Origin: Nodosilinea sp. FACHB-141
GTDB taxonomy: Bacteria; Cyanobacteriota; Cyanobacteriia; Phormidesmidales; Phormidesmidaceae
Direction of reading: 5' to 3'
NCBI RefSeq assembly: GCF_014696135.1
Contig: NZ_JACJPP010000013.1
Location: 62,001 to 126,000 of the forward strand
DNA: 64,000 bases
Every line of letters begins with the position of its first letter. The stretch's first letter is position 1. Shown piece after piece: positions 17,414 to 25,313 of this stretch. The notes under the pieces are model-generated. The model did no database searches. It saw only the letters and a list, made by a program, of their open reading frames with translations, and was not told the DNA's origin. The translations under genes were made by a program, and so were the position numbers.

Positions 17414-18301
17414 CTAATGTCGCTTTAGCCGAATGCCCAGAAATAGGTCGTACAGAAAGCCAAAGAAGTCTTTCATTTTCAGCAGCCCAAGGGACTGGGG
17501 CGACCCTTTTTCATCCAGCAGGGGCTGCATTACCTCGTAGGTGGGTTTGTACTTATACCAGGGCACTGAGGGCCACAGGTGGTGTACCAGGTGATAGTTC
17601 TGACCCATGATCAGCAGGTTGAGAATGGGACTGGGGTAGACCCGGGCGTTCTTCCAGCGATCGCGATCTTCAAACGGTCGGTGGGGCAAATAGTCAAAAA
17701 ACAGGCCTAGGGCAATGCCCACCACTAGGGCAGGCGAGAACCAGTAGTTAAAGAGGTAGCCCACAAAGTCGAACCGACAGGCGATGAACACCAGCAGCCC
17801 CACTGCAAAGCGACCTAAAAACCACTCCAGCAGCTCCCAGTTGCGCCAGAGGCGGCGCTTAAAAAAGTAGATCTCGTGGTAGAAAAAGCGCGCCGCAATT
17901 AACCACAGCGGCCCGCCCGTCGAGACAAAATGATCGGGGTCGTTCTTAGGATCGTTAACGTGGGCATGGTGCTGCAGGTGCACCCGCGTAAACACCGGAA
18001 ACGAGAACCCTAAGATCAGGGCGCTACCGTGGCCCAGTAGGGCATTCACCACGCGGTTGCGGTGAGCCGAGTTGTGGCTAGCATCGTGAATAACCGTCCC
18101 CGCCAGGTGTAGGGACAGCACATTCATTAGAAACACACACCAGTTTGTCCAATGCCAGCAAAAATAGCCCACCGTAGACAGACTAATCAGCCCGACGGAA
18201 GCTATAAACATGAGAGAGTTGAGGCTCAATCCGCCTTCGGTTTTGAGTAACTCAGGGGGAACCGTCTTTCGAACCGTCAGGGCTTCAGCTGCCACCGACA
18301 T
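17414..18301 (-). CDS. crtR: beta-carotene hydroxylase CrtR
   Basis: A 295-residue membrane di-iron enzyme. The histidine boxes are HDASHNSAH (72-80), HLQHHAHVND (108-117) and NYHLVHHLWP near the C-terminus, with several membrane spans between. The pattern and length fit cyanobacterial CrtR, a desaturase-family enzyme that hydroxylates beta-ionone rings to make zeaxanthin and related xanthophylls, not a fatty acid desaturase proper. The upstream 328 bases to pyk carry the two divergent promoters. Some close relatives act on other carotenoids, so the exact substrate range is not settled. Confidence 0.88.
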   Translation of the reverse strand: MSVAAEALTVRKTVPPELLKTEGGLSLNSLMFIASVGLISLSTVGYFCWHWTNWCVFLMNVLSLHLAGTVIHDASHNSAHRNRVVNALLGHGSALILGFSFPVFTRVHLQHHAHVNDPKNDPDHFVSTGGPLWLIAARFFYHEIYFFKRRLWRNWELLEWFLGRFAVGLLVFIACRFDFVGYLFNYWFSPALVVGIALGLFFDYLPHRPFEDRDRWKNARVYPSPILNLLIMGQNYHLVHHLWPSVPWYKYKPTYEVMQPLLDEKGSPQSLGLLKMKDFFGFLYDLFLGIRLKRH

Positions 18302-18629
18302 GATGCATCGCTCCTACACCAGTGCCTTCGGTAGTATACGTTACGATGCTTTATTAATAAACTTTTGTGACATAGCCTAAAGATAAACGCTGTCTCCGGC
18401 AGCTCACCGTCAGTAGCGCGCCATAGAAGGTGCCAGACGAGCGCTACCTGCCTCACCTCCTTACTCCATGCCCATCGTCGGTGAAAACGCTGAAATTCTT
18501 GCTGGTTTTGGGGTGACGCGTAAAGCCCATCGGCATTCGTGCTACTATCCCTGTGCTTTATGGCTGCTAGTCTACGGGCTTGATTGAAGGTCCGATGCAG
18601 TAGCGTTTTACTCTCAGTAGAGGTCGTTT
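18302..18629. other. divergent intergenic region crtR / pyk
   Basis: No gene is seen in these 328 bases. The crtR side is AT-rich (TTATTAATAAA). No clear regulator site was recognised. Confidence 0.5.
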
Positions 18630-20420
18630 ATGCCCCTGCGCAACTCTGTCCGCCGCACCAAAATTGTTGCCACCATCGGCCCTGCCACCCAAAATGCCGA
18701 TGTGCTGCGGGAGCTGATCGAGGCTGGGGCCACCACCCTGCGGCTCAACTTCTCCCACGGCAGCCACGACGATCACCAGCGCAGCATTCGCCTGATTCGG
18801 CAGATCTCCTTCGAGCTCAACCAGCCGGTGGGCATTCTGCAAGACCTCCAGGGGCCAAAAATTCGCCTGGGCAAGTTTGAGCACGGCTCCATTCAGCTGG
18901 CTAAGGGCGACCCCTTTGTGCTCACCAGCGAGATTATTTTGGGCACCCAGGAGCGAGCCTGCGTCACCTACGACAAGCTGGCCCAGGAAGTACCCGCCGG
19001 CTCCACGATTTTGCTGGATGACGGCAAAGTTGAAATGCAGGTGGAGTCGGTCGATCTGGTGGCCCAGGAGCTTCACTGCCGTGTGGTGGTAGGCGGCACC
19101 CTGTCGAACAATAAGGGGGTCAACTTCCCTGGGGTGTATCTCTCGGTCAAGGCGCTCACCGACAAGGACCGCGAAGACCTGCTGTTTGGTCTCAACCAAG
19201 GCGTTGACTGGGTAGCCCTCAGCTTCGTGCGCAACCCCCAAGACGTGCTGGAAATCAAGGAGATTATCCACGCCGCCGGCAAGAACGTGCCGGTGATCGT
19301 CAAGATTGAAAAGCACGAGGCCATTGAGCAGATGGAGGCCATTCTCTCCCTCTCAGACGGGGTAATGGTGGCCCGGGGCGATCTGGGGGTAGAGCTACCC
19401 GCCGAGGAGGTGCCAATTCTGCAAAAGCGGTTGATCGCGATGTCCAACGCCCTGGGCATTCCGGTGATTACCGCCACCCAGATGCTCGACAGCATGGTGT
19501 CAAACCCCCGCCCTACCCGGGCTGAGGTGTCTGACATTGCCAACGCTATTCTCGACGGCACCGATGCGGTCATGCTCTCCAACGAAACTGCCGTGGGCAA
19601 GTTTCCGGTGGAGGCGGTGGCGACGATGGCGAAGGTGGCCGTGTGTACCGAGCAGGAGGGGCTTTCCCTGAGCGATCGCAAGGACAGTAGCGGGGCTCGC
19701 TCGATTCCCAACGCCATTAGCCAGGCGGTGGGCCGCATTGCGACACAGCTCAACGCGGCGGCCATCATGACCCTGACCAAGTCTGGGGCTACCGCTCGCA
19801 ACGTGTCGAAATACCGTCCCCAGACGCCAATTTTGGCGGTGACGCCCCATGTTCATGTGGCGCGGCAGCTCCAGCTAGTATGGGGGGTGCGGCCACTGCT
19901 GGTGCTCGACCTGCCTTCTAGCACCCAGACCTTTCAGGCGGCCATGAGCGTCGCTCAGGAAAAGGCCCTGCTTAACGACGGCGATCTGGTGGTGCTAACA
20001 GCGGGGACGCTGCAAGGGATATCGGGTTCTACCGATTTGATCAAGGTCGACGTGGTGACAGCGGTGCTAGGGCGAGGTTTGGGTATTGGCGAAGCCTCGG
20101 TGAGCGGCCGAGCCCGAGTTGCCCACACCAGCTTGGAGGTCAACGACTTTAACGACGGCGAAATTTTGGTGGTGCCCCACACCAGCGCCGACTTTGTCGA
20201 GGCCATTCGTCGGGCGGGCGGTATTGTCACAGAAGATGACAGCCCCACCAGCCACGCAGCGGTGATTGGCCTGCGGCTGGGGGTGCCGGTGATTGTGGGG
20301 GTCAAAAACGCCACCGAGATCATCCGCGACGGCAGCATTCTTACCCTCGATACCCGGCGGGGGCTGATCTACTCTGGGGCCTTAGGGCCAGTTAAGAATG
20401 AGCCCGCCATGAGCTTTTAG
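18630..20420 (+). CDS. pyk: pyruvate kinase with C-terminal PEP-utiliser domain
   Basis: A 596-residue enzyme that makes pyruvate and ATP from phosphoenolpyruvate and ADP. The substrate-binding KIVATIGPATQN is at the N-terminus, VARGDLGVELP and the ITATQMLDSMV catalytic segment are in the barrel, and the last 90 residues form the extra mobile domain (TSADFVEAIRRAGGIVTEDD, then SHAAVIGLRLGVPVIVG) found in long bacterial forms. That domain resembles the phospho-His swivel of PEP synthase and has the SHA motif. The gene is preceded by AGTAGAGGTCG and stands alone. Confidence 0.96.
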   Translation: MPLRNSVRRTKIVATIGPATQNADVLRELIEAGATTLRLNFSHGSHDDHQRSIRLIRQISFELNQPVGILQDLQGPKIRLGKFEHGSIQLAKGDPFVLTSEIILGTQERACVTYDKLAQEVPAGSTILLDDGKVEMQVESVDLVAQELHCRVVVGGTLSNNKGVNFPGVYLSVKALTDKDREDLLFGLNQGVDWVALSFVRNPQDVLEIKEIIHAAGKNVPVIVKIEKHEAIEQMEAILSLSDGVMVARGDLGVELPAEEVPILQKRLIAMSNALGIPVITATQMLDSMVSNPRPTRAEVSDIANAILDGTDAVMLSNETAVGKFPVEAVATMAKVAVCTEQEGLSLSDRKDSSGARSIPNAISQAVGRIATQLNAAAIMTLTKSGATARNVSKYRPQTPILAVTPHVHVARQLQLVWGVRPLLVLDLPSSTQTFQAAMSVAQEKALLNDGDLVVLTAGTLQGISGSTDLIKVDVVTAVLGRGLGIGEASVSGRARVAHTSLEVNDFNDGEILVVPHTSADFVEAIRRAGGIVTEDDSPTSHAAVIGLRLGVPVIVGVKNATEIIRDGSILTLDTRRGLIYSGALGPVKNEPAMSF

Positions 20421-20450
20421 CGCGTCTTGGCCAGCCTAACTGTCAGTCGG

Positions 20451-20498
20451 TCAAAACAAAAGACTTCGGCACCCGGGTGCCGAAGTCTTTTGTTTTGG
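20451..20498. terminator. 23-bp perfect palindromic terminator between pyk and psaM
   Basis: Bases 20452-20474 are the exact reverse complement of 20475-20497 with no spacer. Runs of A and T in the arms place a U-rich end on either strand, so it ends both the pyk and the psaM transcript. Confidence 0.9.
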
Positions 20499-20541
20499 TG
20501 AACTATGCCTTTGGGACGTTAAAATAATGCCCCGGCTTAAC

Positions 20542-20637
20542 CTATTTATAAAGCTCGGTGGATAGGCGAACTGCCAAAATACCAGGCAATAGAGCTACGG
20601 CTAGGGCAATAAAGACTTGGGTATCTGAAAGAGGCAT
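20542..20637 (-). CDS. psaM: photosystem I reaction centre subunit XII, PsaM
   Basis: A 31-residue protein on the minus strand from ATG 20635-20637 to TAG 20542-20544. The sequence begins [19 protein letters not shown] and ends RLSTELYK. The DTQ start, single membrane helix and RLSTELYK tail identify PsaM, a one-helix subunit that lies at the trimer interface of photosystem I. A strong ribosome binding site (GAGGAG) lies about nine bases before the ATG. The palindromic terminator follows the stop after 44 bases. A TTGCTTAAGCAA palindrome lies about 30 bases upstream of the start and may be part of its control region, which is inference. Confidence 0.95.
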   Translation of the reverse strand: MPLSDTQVFIALAVALLPGILAVRLSTELYK

Positions 20638-20873
20638 AAAAAATACTCCTCAAGCTGAGTGAATAACGCTTGCTTAAGCAAAGACGCTGGGTCTAGACAG
20701 ATTGTTAACTAAGATGGGAGCTTTCGCGAGGCCAGCCAGCCTAACTGTTACAGAGCTTAACGGGAACCTCCCTAGGCAGCGCTAGGGTTTCTGTTTGGGG
20801 TTAGCCCGGGTGGGCTGCTAGGCTGAAGAGCCACAATCGCTGCGGTCTTCCTTTTTACTCGGTGTGCTTCGCG

Positions 20874-21539
20874 ATGCTTGATATGGATACAACTCAACCC
20901 GTGCGTGGTGACTTTGATCGGCAGCTGCTGCGGGTGCAGCGCGATCTGCTACGCATGGGGGCACTGGTTGAAAACTCCTGTGTGCTGGCTCGGGAAGCCC
21001 TGTGCGATCGCAATCTCGATTCTGCCCAGCGGCTCCACCGTCACGATAAGCAGATCGACAAGTTCTACCGCCAAATCGAGATGGACTGCATGCACCTGTT
21101 TACGCTCCAGGCACAGCCAGAGGCCAAAGACCTACGGCGCATTGGGGCCTTTATGCAGCTAGTGCGCGACCTAGAACGCATCGGCGACTACGCCGAAGAT
21201 CTGGGGGAAGTAGCGCTTAAACTCTTCCCTTACCCCGTACACCCTCTGATGGGGCGGGTGCAGACCATGCTCGATCGCTGCCGTTCGATGGTCGCGATGT
21301 GCCTGCTGGCCCTCTCTGACCTCGACGCTAAAAGCGGCCTAGAGATTAAGCAAAAAGACGACGCCATCGACGCCGACTACGAAGAGCTGTACGCCCTGCT
21401 AGCCCACCAGACTAACCTGGTCGGCTCGGTCGAGCCGACAGTACTGCTGGTGTTGGCCATTCGCTACATGGAGCGGATTGCCGACCATGCCACCAACATT
21501 GGCAAGCGGGTGGCCTATATTGTCACGGGCGAGCGGTGA
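20874..21539 (+). CDS. phoU: PhoU-family phosphate regulator
   Basis: Counted from ATG 20874 this has 221 residues. It is all-helical, with two PhoU repeats carrying the acidic metal-binding motifs: DLERIGDYAEDLGEVAL in the first and RYMERIADHATNIGKRVAY in the second. PhoU links the Pst transporter to the PhoR-type sensor and represses the phosphate regulon when phosphate is plentiful. No pst or pho gene is adjacent. Translation may also begin at GTG 20862 or ATG 20883; the conserved part starts after both. Confidence 0.93.
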   Translation: MLDMDTTQPVRGDFDRQLLRVQRDLLRMGALVENSCVLAREALCDRNLDSAQRLHRHDKQIDKFYRQIEMDCMHLFTLQAQPEAKDLRRIGAFMQLVRDLERIGDYAEDLGEVALKLFPYPVHPLMGRVQTMLDRCRSMVAMCLLALSDLDAKSGLEIKQKDDAIDADYEELYALLAHQTNLVGSVEPTVLLVLAIRYMERIADHATNIGKRVAYIVTGER

Positions 21540-21540
21540 A

Positions 21541-21592
21541 CTAGGGTATACGGTTTAAGGTCTAGGGATAGCTTTGAACCTTGTACCCCATA
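21541..21592. repeat. short dispersed intergenic repeat (AAGGT...CCTTGTACC)
   Basis: GGTTTAAGGTCTAGGG followed by GAACCTTGTACCCC. Similar imperfectly palindromic stretches lie at 28153-28189, 32023-32085, 53005-53072 and 58610-58672, always between genes. Confidence 0.45.
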
Positions 21593-21639
21593 GCCCACAC
21601 TCCTTTACAAAACGTTGCCTTCCATTGACAAAAAGATTT

Positions 21640-21980
21640 GACAGCGGTCCATTTCCTGAGAAACTGTAGGGTGTAACCGACTCCCCATCGTTTGAGGGGT
21701 TTAGCCTCCCTGAGAGGCTGGGCCTGAGGTGAGGGTTACTTTCTCCTGCCGGGTTCATCCACGGCTGTAGCAGTTACACTTGGGCGTTGGCTACCCCAGT
21801 CTGTCGGTTGTCCTCTCAGCCATAGCTAGAGGAGGGAGCCAAAGCGCTTGTCTGCAACCTTGCCTTGAGGAAGACGAATCGAGGCCAGTTGCCGCTACGG
21901 CTCACCCCCAGCACTGGTTTCGGCGTCGCCTCGTTGCCACAGGCAGCGTACTGAGACCGCATCCCTGGTGCTCATACGGG
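21640..21980. ncRNA. candidate structured RNA, family unknown
   Basis: No convincing gene lies in the 503 bases between phoU and the RNB gene, but helices are dense. GTAACC 21673-21678 pairs with GGTTAC 21734-21739 and encloses a CCCC/GGGG hairpin (21683-21699) and AGCCTC/GAGGCT (21703-21719). GCGTTGGCT 21784-21792 pairs with 21837-21847 and encloses TCCTCTCAGC/GCTAGAGGA (21811-21833). CGAGGC 21880-21885 pairs with GCCTCG 21928-21933, with CCAGT/ACTGG just inside. The strand is not settled. I do not see the signature blocks of RNase P RNA, tmRNA, SRP RNA or a cobalamin riboswitch. The nested stems recall domain I of a group II intron, but no domain V or reverse transcriptase is present. Confidence 0.45.
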
Positions 21981-22042
21981 TTGATGACCTGTCGTAGCCC
22001 GGGGCACCCCAGTCATGAATAGTTTTAGGAATCAGTCGCTAC

Positions 22043-24451
22043 ATGGAACTCTCGATCGCGGCCTTACTGGCAAGCTTTGCCAAAGATAAAACCCACACCC
22101 TCAAGGGTCTAGAGAAAAAGCTGCACTGCAACGACGATACTAGCCAGCGCGACCTGCAGATTGCTGTTGATGCTCTAGAGCGGATTGGGGTGCTAGTCAA
22201 AGAGCGGGGCAAGTATCGCCGCGAGTTGGGGGAGAATGTGATTGAGGGCAAGCTGCGCTGCTCCAGCAAGGGCTTTTGCTTTGCCATTCAGGACGAAGAG
22301 GGTGCCGACGATATCTACGTGCGTGAGAGTCAGCTAAATACGGCCTGGAACGGCGATCGCGTGCTGGTCAAAGTCACCAAAGAGGGCAGCCGCCGCCGCA
22401 GTCCCGAAGGCGAAGTGCAGCTCATTCTTGAGCGGGCCAATGCCTCAGTGCTGGCCCGCGTCAAGCAAGAGGCCGACGACTACCGCGCCGTACCCCTCGA
22501 CGATCGCCTGCTGTTTGAGCTGGCCCTGGTGGCTAACGGCGGCAACTTGGCCGACGCCGTCGATCAGCTAGCCCATGTCGAAATCGTGCGCTATCCCCTG
22601 GGGCAGCACCCGCCCCAGGGCCGGGTTGCCCAAATTCTCGGCAGCGACGCCGAGGCCGCCGCCGACATCGACATCGTCTACTGCAAGCACGACCTGCCCC
22701 GCAAGTTTTCTGACACGGTGCTCACCGCCGCCCAGGCTCTGCCCACCCGCGTACTTAAAGCCGACATCAAAGACCGCATCGACCTGCGTGATGCCCTCAC
22801 CGTAGCCATTGATGGTCCCAACGCCCAGGTGGTTGACGACGCCCTCAGCCTGGAGCGTACTGCCGCTGGCCAGTGGCGACTGGGCATTCACATTGCCGAT
22901 ATTTCTCACTACGTCCCGGCTCATTCTGCCATTGACCAGGAGGCCTGCAAGCGCGGCACCTCGGTCTATCTAGGCGATGAGGTTATTCCCATGCTGCCGC
23001 CGCCCCTGTCGGGTCCGCTGGGGTCGCTGCTGGCGGGCAAAGACCGACTGGCGATCTCGGTGCTGGTCACCCTCGACGACACAGGTGCCGTGAAGGAGTA
23101 CGAGGTACAGCCCACGGTGGTGGCCGTAGACCACCAAATTTCCTACCAAGAAGCCCAGGGAATATTGGAGCGCGATAACTCCGATGTCCTCGAGAGCCTA
23201 GGCATCAAGCCAAAGGCCCTCAAGGCCCTAGAGCCGGTCTACGACCTGATGGATAATCTGCTTTACCTGAGCCAGGCGATCAAGCGGCAGCGCCTTCACC
23301 GTGGTTCCTTTGAGTTAAATTTGCCGGAGTACGACTTTCCTGCTGATGCGGGTGAGCCACTTGCCCATTACCGATCGCCCAAATTTCAGTACGACGATGA
23401 AGGACTGCTCGGGGTGATGGTGACGGCCACTAGCCTGCCCTCTCGGCAAATTGTGACGGAGTGCATGCTGCTGGGCAATCAGCTAATTGCTCAGCAGCTC
23501 AAGGCTCTGGGAGTGCCCGCTATCTACCGGCTGCACCGCGCTCCCGATGCCAGTGACGTTCAAGAGCTGGTGAAACTGGCTGAGAACATGGAGATCCAGC
23601 TCACTCTCAATGACGAGGCTACTCCCCAGCCAAAAGACTACCAGCGGTTTGTAGAACAGTTTGCCGCCTCCGGGGCGGAGAAAATTCTCACCTACCTATT
23701 GCTAGAGACCATTCAGCCCGCTTTTTACAGCACCCACGCTGACCTGCACTTTGGGCTGGCTCTTACCGAGGGCTATACCCACTTCACCTCGCCCTCCCGC
23801 CGCTACGCGGATTTGCTGATCCACCGCATTCTCCATGCGGTGTTTGAGTCGGGCCGCGATCGCCGCTCCACCCGCTCCAAAGACCCAGCCAACCTACGCC
23901 ACAGCTCCTGCCACGGTCAAGTCAACTGGAATGTGCTGCCCCCCGAGATTCAGCACGAGCTAGAGGACGATCTGCCCCGCATCGCCATTCACTTGACCGA
24001 GCGCGAGCGCCTAGCCCAGGAGGCCGAATCAGACCTAGAAGGGCTGAAGAAAGCGGAGTTTATGCGATCGCACACCGGTGAGGTCTTCCATGGCCTGATT
24101 ACCGGGGTGCAGTCCTACGGCTTCTTCGTTGAAATCGAAGAATTGCTGGTAGAAGGGCTCGTTCACGTCAGCTCACTCAAAGACGACTGGTACGAATATC
24201 GCGCCCGCCAGCAGAAGCTTGTCGGCCGCAAAAACCGCCAGCAATACCGTCTCGGCGACAAAGTTGACGTGCAGGTCAAGAGCGTCGACTACTACCGTCA
24301 GCAGATCGACCTCGTCGCCGTCGGCGGCGGCAGCCAAGCCCCCGAAGACGAAGACAACAACTACAGCGAAGACGACAACGGCGAACTTATTGAGGAGCGC
24401 GAGGAAGGGCGCGACGATGGACGCAACGGTGGACAGGATGAGAGTGAGTAG
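22043..24451 (+). CDS. rnr: RNB-domain exoribonuclease (RNase R/II or Zam type)
   Basis: An 802-residue protein. Residues 1-65 look like a winged helix, followed by cold-shock-like domains, the RNB domain from about 240 to 570, a C-terminal S1 domain (HTGEVFHGLITGVQSYGFFV) and an acidic tail of 40 residues. RNase R/II degrade RNA 3' to 5'. In the metal-binding motif, AIDGPNAQVVDDAL (first D at 257), the Asp corresponding to E. coli RNase R D278 is Val263, while D257, D265 and D266 are kept. TSPSRRYADLLIHR is intact. The altered site and helix-turn-helix start fit the cyanobacterial Zam-like group as well as Rnr, so the symbol is provisional and activity uncertain. Confidence 0.88.
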   Translation: MELSIAALLASFAKDKTHTLKGLEKKLHCNDDTSQRDLQIAVDALERIGVLVKERGKYRRELGENVIEGKLRCSSKGFCFAIQDEEGADDIYVRESQLNTAWNGDRVLVKVTKEGSRRRSPEGEVQLILERANASVLARVKQEADDYRAVPLDDRLLFELALVANGGNLADAVDQLAHVEIVRYPLGQHPPQGRVAQILGSDAEAAADIDIVYCKHDLPRKFSDTVLTAAQALPTRVLKADIKDRIDLRDALTVAIDGPNAQVVDDALSLERTAAGQWRLGIHIADISHYVPAHSAIDQEACKRGTSVYLGDEVIPMLPPPLSGPLGSLLAGKDRLAISVLVTLDDTGAVKEYEVQPTVVAVDHQISYQEAQGILERDNSDVLESLGIKPKALKALEPVYDLMDNLLYLSQAIKRQRLHRGSFELNLPEYDFPADAGEPLAHYRSPKFQYDDEGLLGVMVTATSLPSRQIVTECMLLGNQLIAQQLKALGVPAIYRLHRAPDASDVQELVKLAENMEIQLTLNDEATPQPKDYQRFVEQFAASGAEKILTYLLLETIQPAFYSTHADLHFGLALTEGYTHFTSPSRRYADLLIHRILHAVFESGRDRRSTRSKDPANLRHSSCHGQVNWNVLPPEIQHELEDDLPRIAIHLTERERLAQEAESDLEGLKKAEFMRSHTGEVFHGLITGVQSYGFFVEIEELLVEGLVHVSSLKDDWYEYRARQQKLVGRKNRQQYRLGDKVDVQVKSVDYYRQQIDLVAVGGGSQAPEDEDNNYSEDDNGELIEEREEGRDDGRNGGQDESE

Positions 24452-24474
24452 AGGGTGATTCAGGTTAGGGGTGC

Positions 24475-24603
24475 ATGGGTGGATGAGTGAGGGATGGGGT
24501 GATGAATTAGCTCCAATTCTCCTAGCTCGTTAGGATGAAGAGGGCAAAAGCGTTAGCAGCGATCAAACAGAGCGATCGCCCTTTAATTCACCCATCCACC
24601 CAT
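24475..24603. repeat. G-rich element with terminal inverted repeats
   Basis: ATGGGTGGATGAGTGA (24475-24490) recurs inverted at 24588-24603 with one mismatch. The inside contains a TAGCAGCGAT word that resembles GGCAGCGAT in the 14511-14690 element. It fills the space between the RNB gene and ubiX. Confidence 0.5.
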
Positions 24604-24619
24604 TTACCCGTCCACCTAA

Positions 24620-25264
24620 ATGCCCTCCACCGACTCACCTACCTTCACCCGTCCCCTCATCGTGGGAGTCACCGGGGCATCGGGTCTGATCTACGCCGTG
24701 CGCACCCTCAGACATGTGCTCAACGCCGATGGGGTAGTCGACTTAGTCGCCTCCAAGGCATCGCAGATGGTGTGGCAGGCGGAGTCGAGCATTCACATGC
24801 CCCTCGACCCTGAGAAGCAGGAGCAGTTTTGGCGCGACCAGGCGGGGGTGCCCACCGCAGGCAAGCTGCGCTGCCATCCCTGGGGAGATGTGGGGGCTAC
24901 CATTGCCAGCGGCTCGTACCGCACAGCGGGGATGGTGGTGATACCGTGCAGCATGAGCACCGTGGGACGATTAGCAGCGGGCCTGAGTTCCGACTTGCTA
25001 GAGCGAGCCGCCGACGTCCAACTCAAGGAAGGCCGCAAGCTGGTAGTGGTGCCGCGCGAAACTCCCTTTAGCCTGATTCACCTGCGCAACCTGACCACCC
25101 TAGCCGAGGCCGGCGCGCGCATTGTGCCTGCCATTCCGGCCTGGTACCACCAGCCCCAGACCATCGACGACCTGGTGGATTTTGTGGTGGCCCGCGCCCT
25201 CGATCAGCTCGACATCGACTGTGTGCCCCTCAACCGCTGGCAGGGGCACCTGTCTAACGTCTAA
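24620..25264 (+). CDS. ubiX: flavin prenyltransferase UbiX
   Basis: A 214-residue flavoprotein of the UbiX/Pad1 family. It opens with FIVGVTGASGLIYAVRTL-type sequence (IVGVTGASGLIYAVRTL) and has the conserved VIPCSMSTVGRLAAG and VVPRETPFSLIHLRNL segments that bind FMN and the dimethylallyl phosphate. It prenylates FMN to make the cofactor used by UbiD-type decarboxylases; in cyanobacteria this serves plastoquinone synthesis. ubiD is not adjacent. A 50-base gap separates it from the next gene on the same strand. Confidence 0.95.
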   Translation: MPSTDSPTFTRPLIVGVTGASGLIYAVRTLRHVLNADGVVDLVASKASQMVWQAESSIHMPLDPEKQEQFWRDQAGVPTAGKLRCHPWGDVGATIASGSYRTAGMVVIPCSMSTVGRLAAGLSSDLLERAADVQLKEGRKLVVVPRETPFSLIHLRNLTTLAEAGARIVPAIPAWYHQPQTIDDLVDFVVARALDQLDIDCVPLNRWQGHLSNV

Positions 25265-25313
25265 CCTCCGCGAGTCACGATAGGATGGGCAGGACGACGC
25301 TATAGGGCTAACC

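Noticed and set aside
18567-19316. Long open frame on the minus strand inside pyk
   Set aside because: It is antisense to a well conserved pyruvate kinase; high G+C gives long open antisense frames. It has no motif.
19073-19801. Second long minus-strand frame inside pyk
   Set aside because: Same reason: antisense shadow rich in Ser, Arg and Thr with no domain.
21555-22022. Short frames in the region between phoU and the RNB gene
   Set aside because: None has a recognisable motif or ribosome binding site, and the stretch is dominated by inverted repeats, so I favour an RNA.
21640-22035. RNase P RNA, tmRNA, SRP RNA or cobalamin riboswitch at this place
   Set aside because: The usual conserved blocks of each were looked for on both strands by eye and not found.
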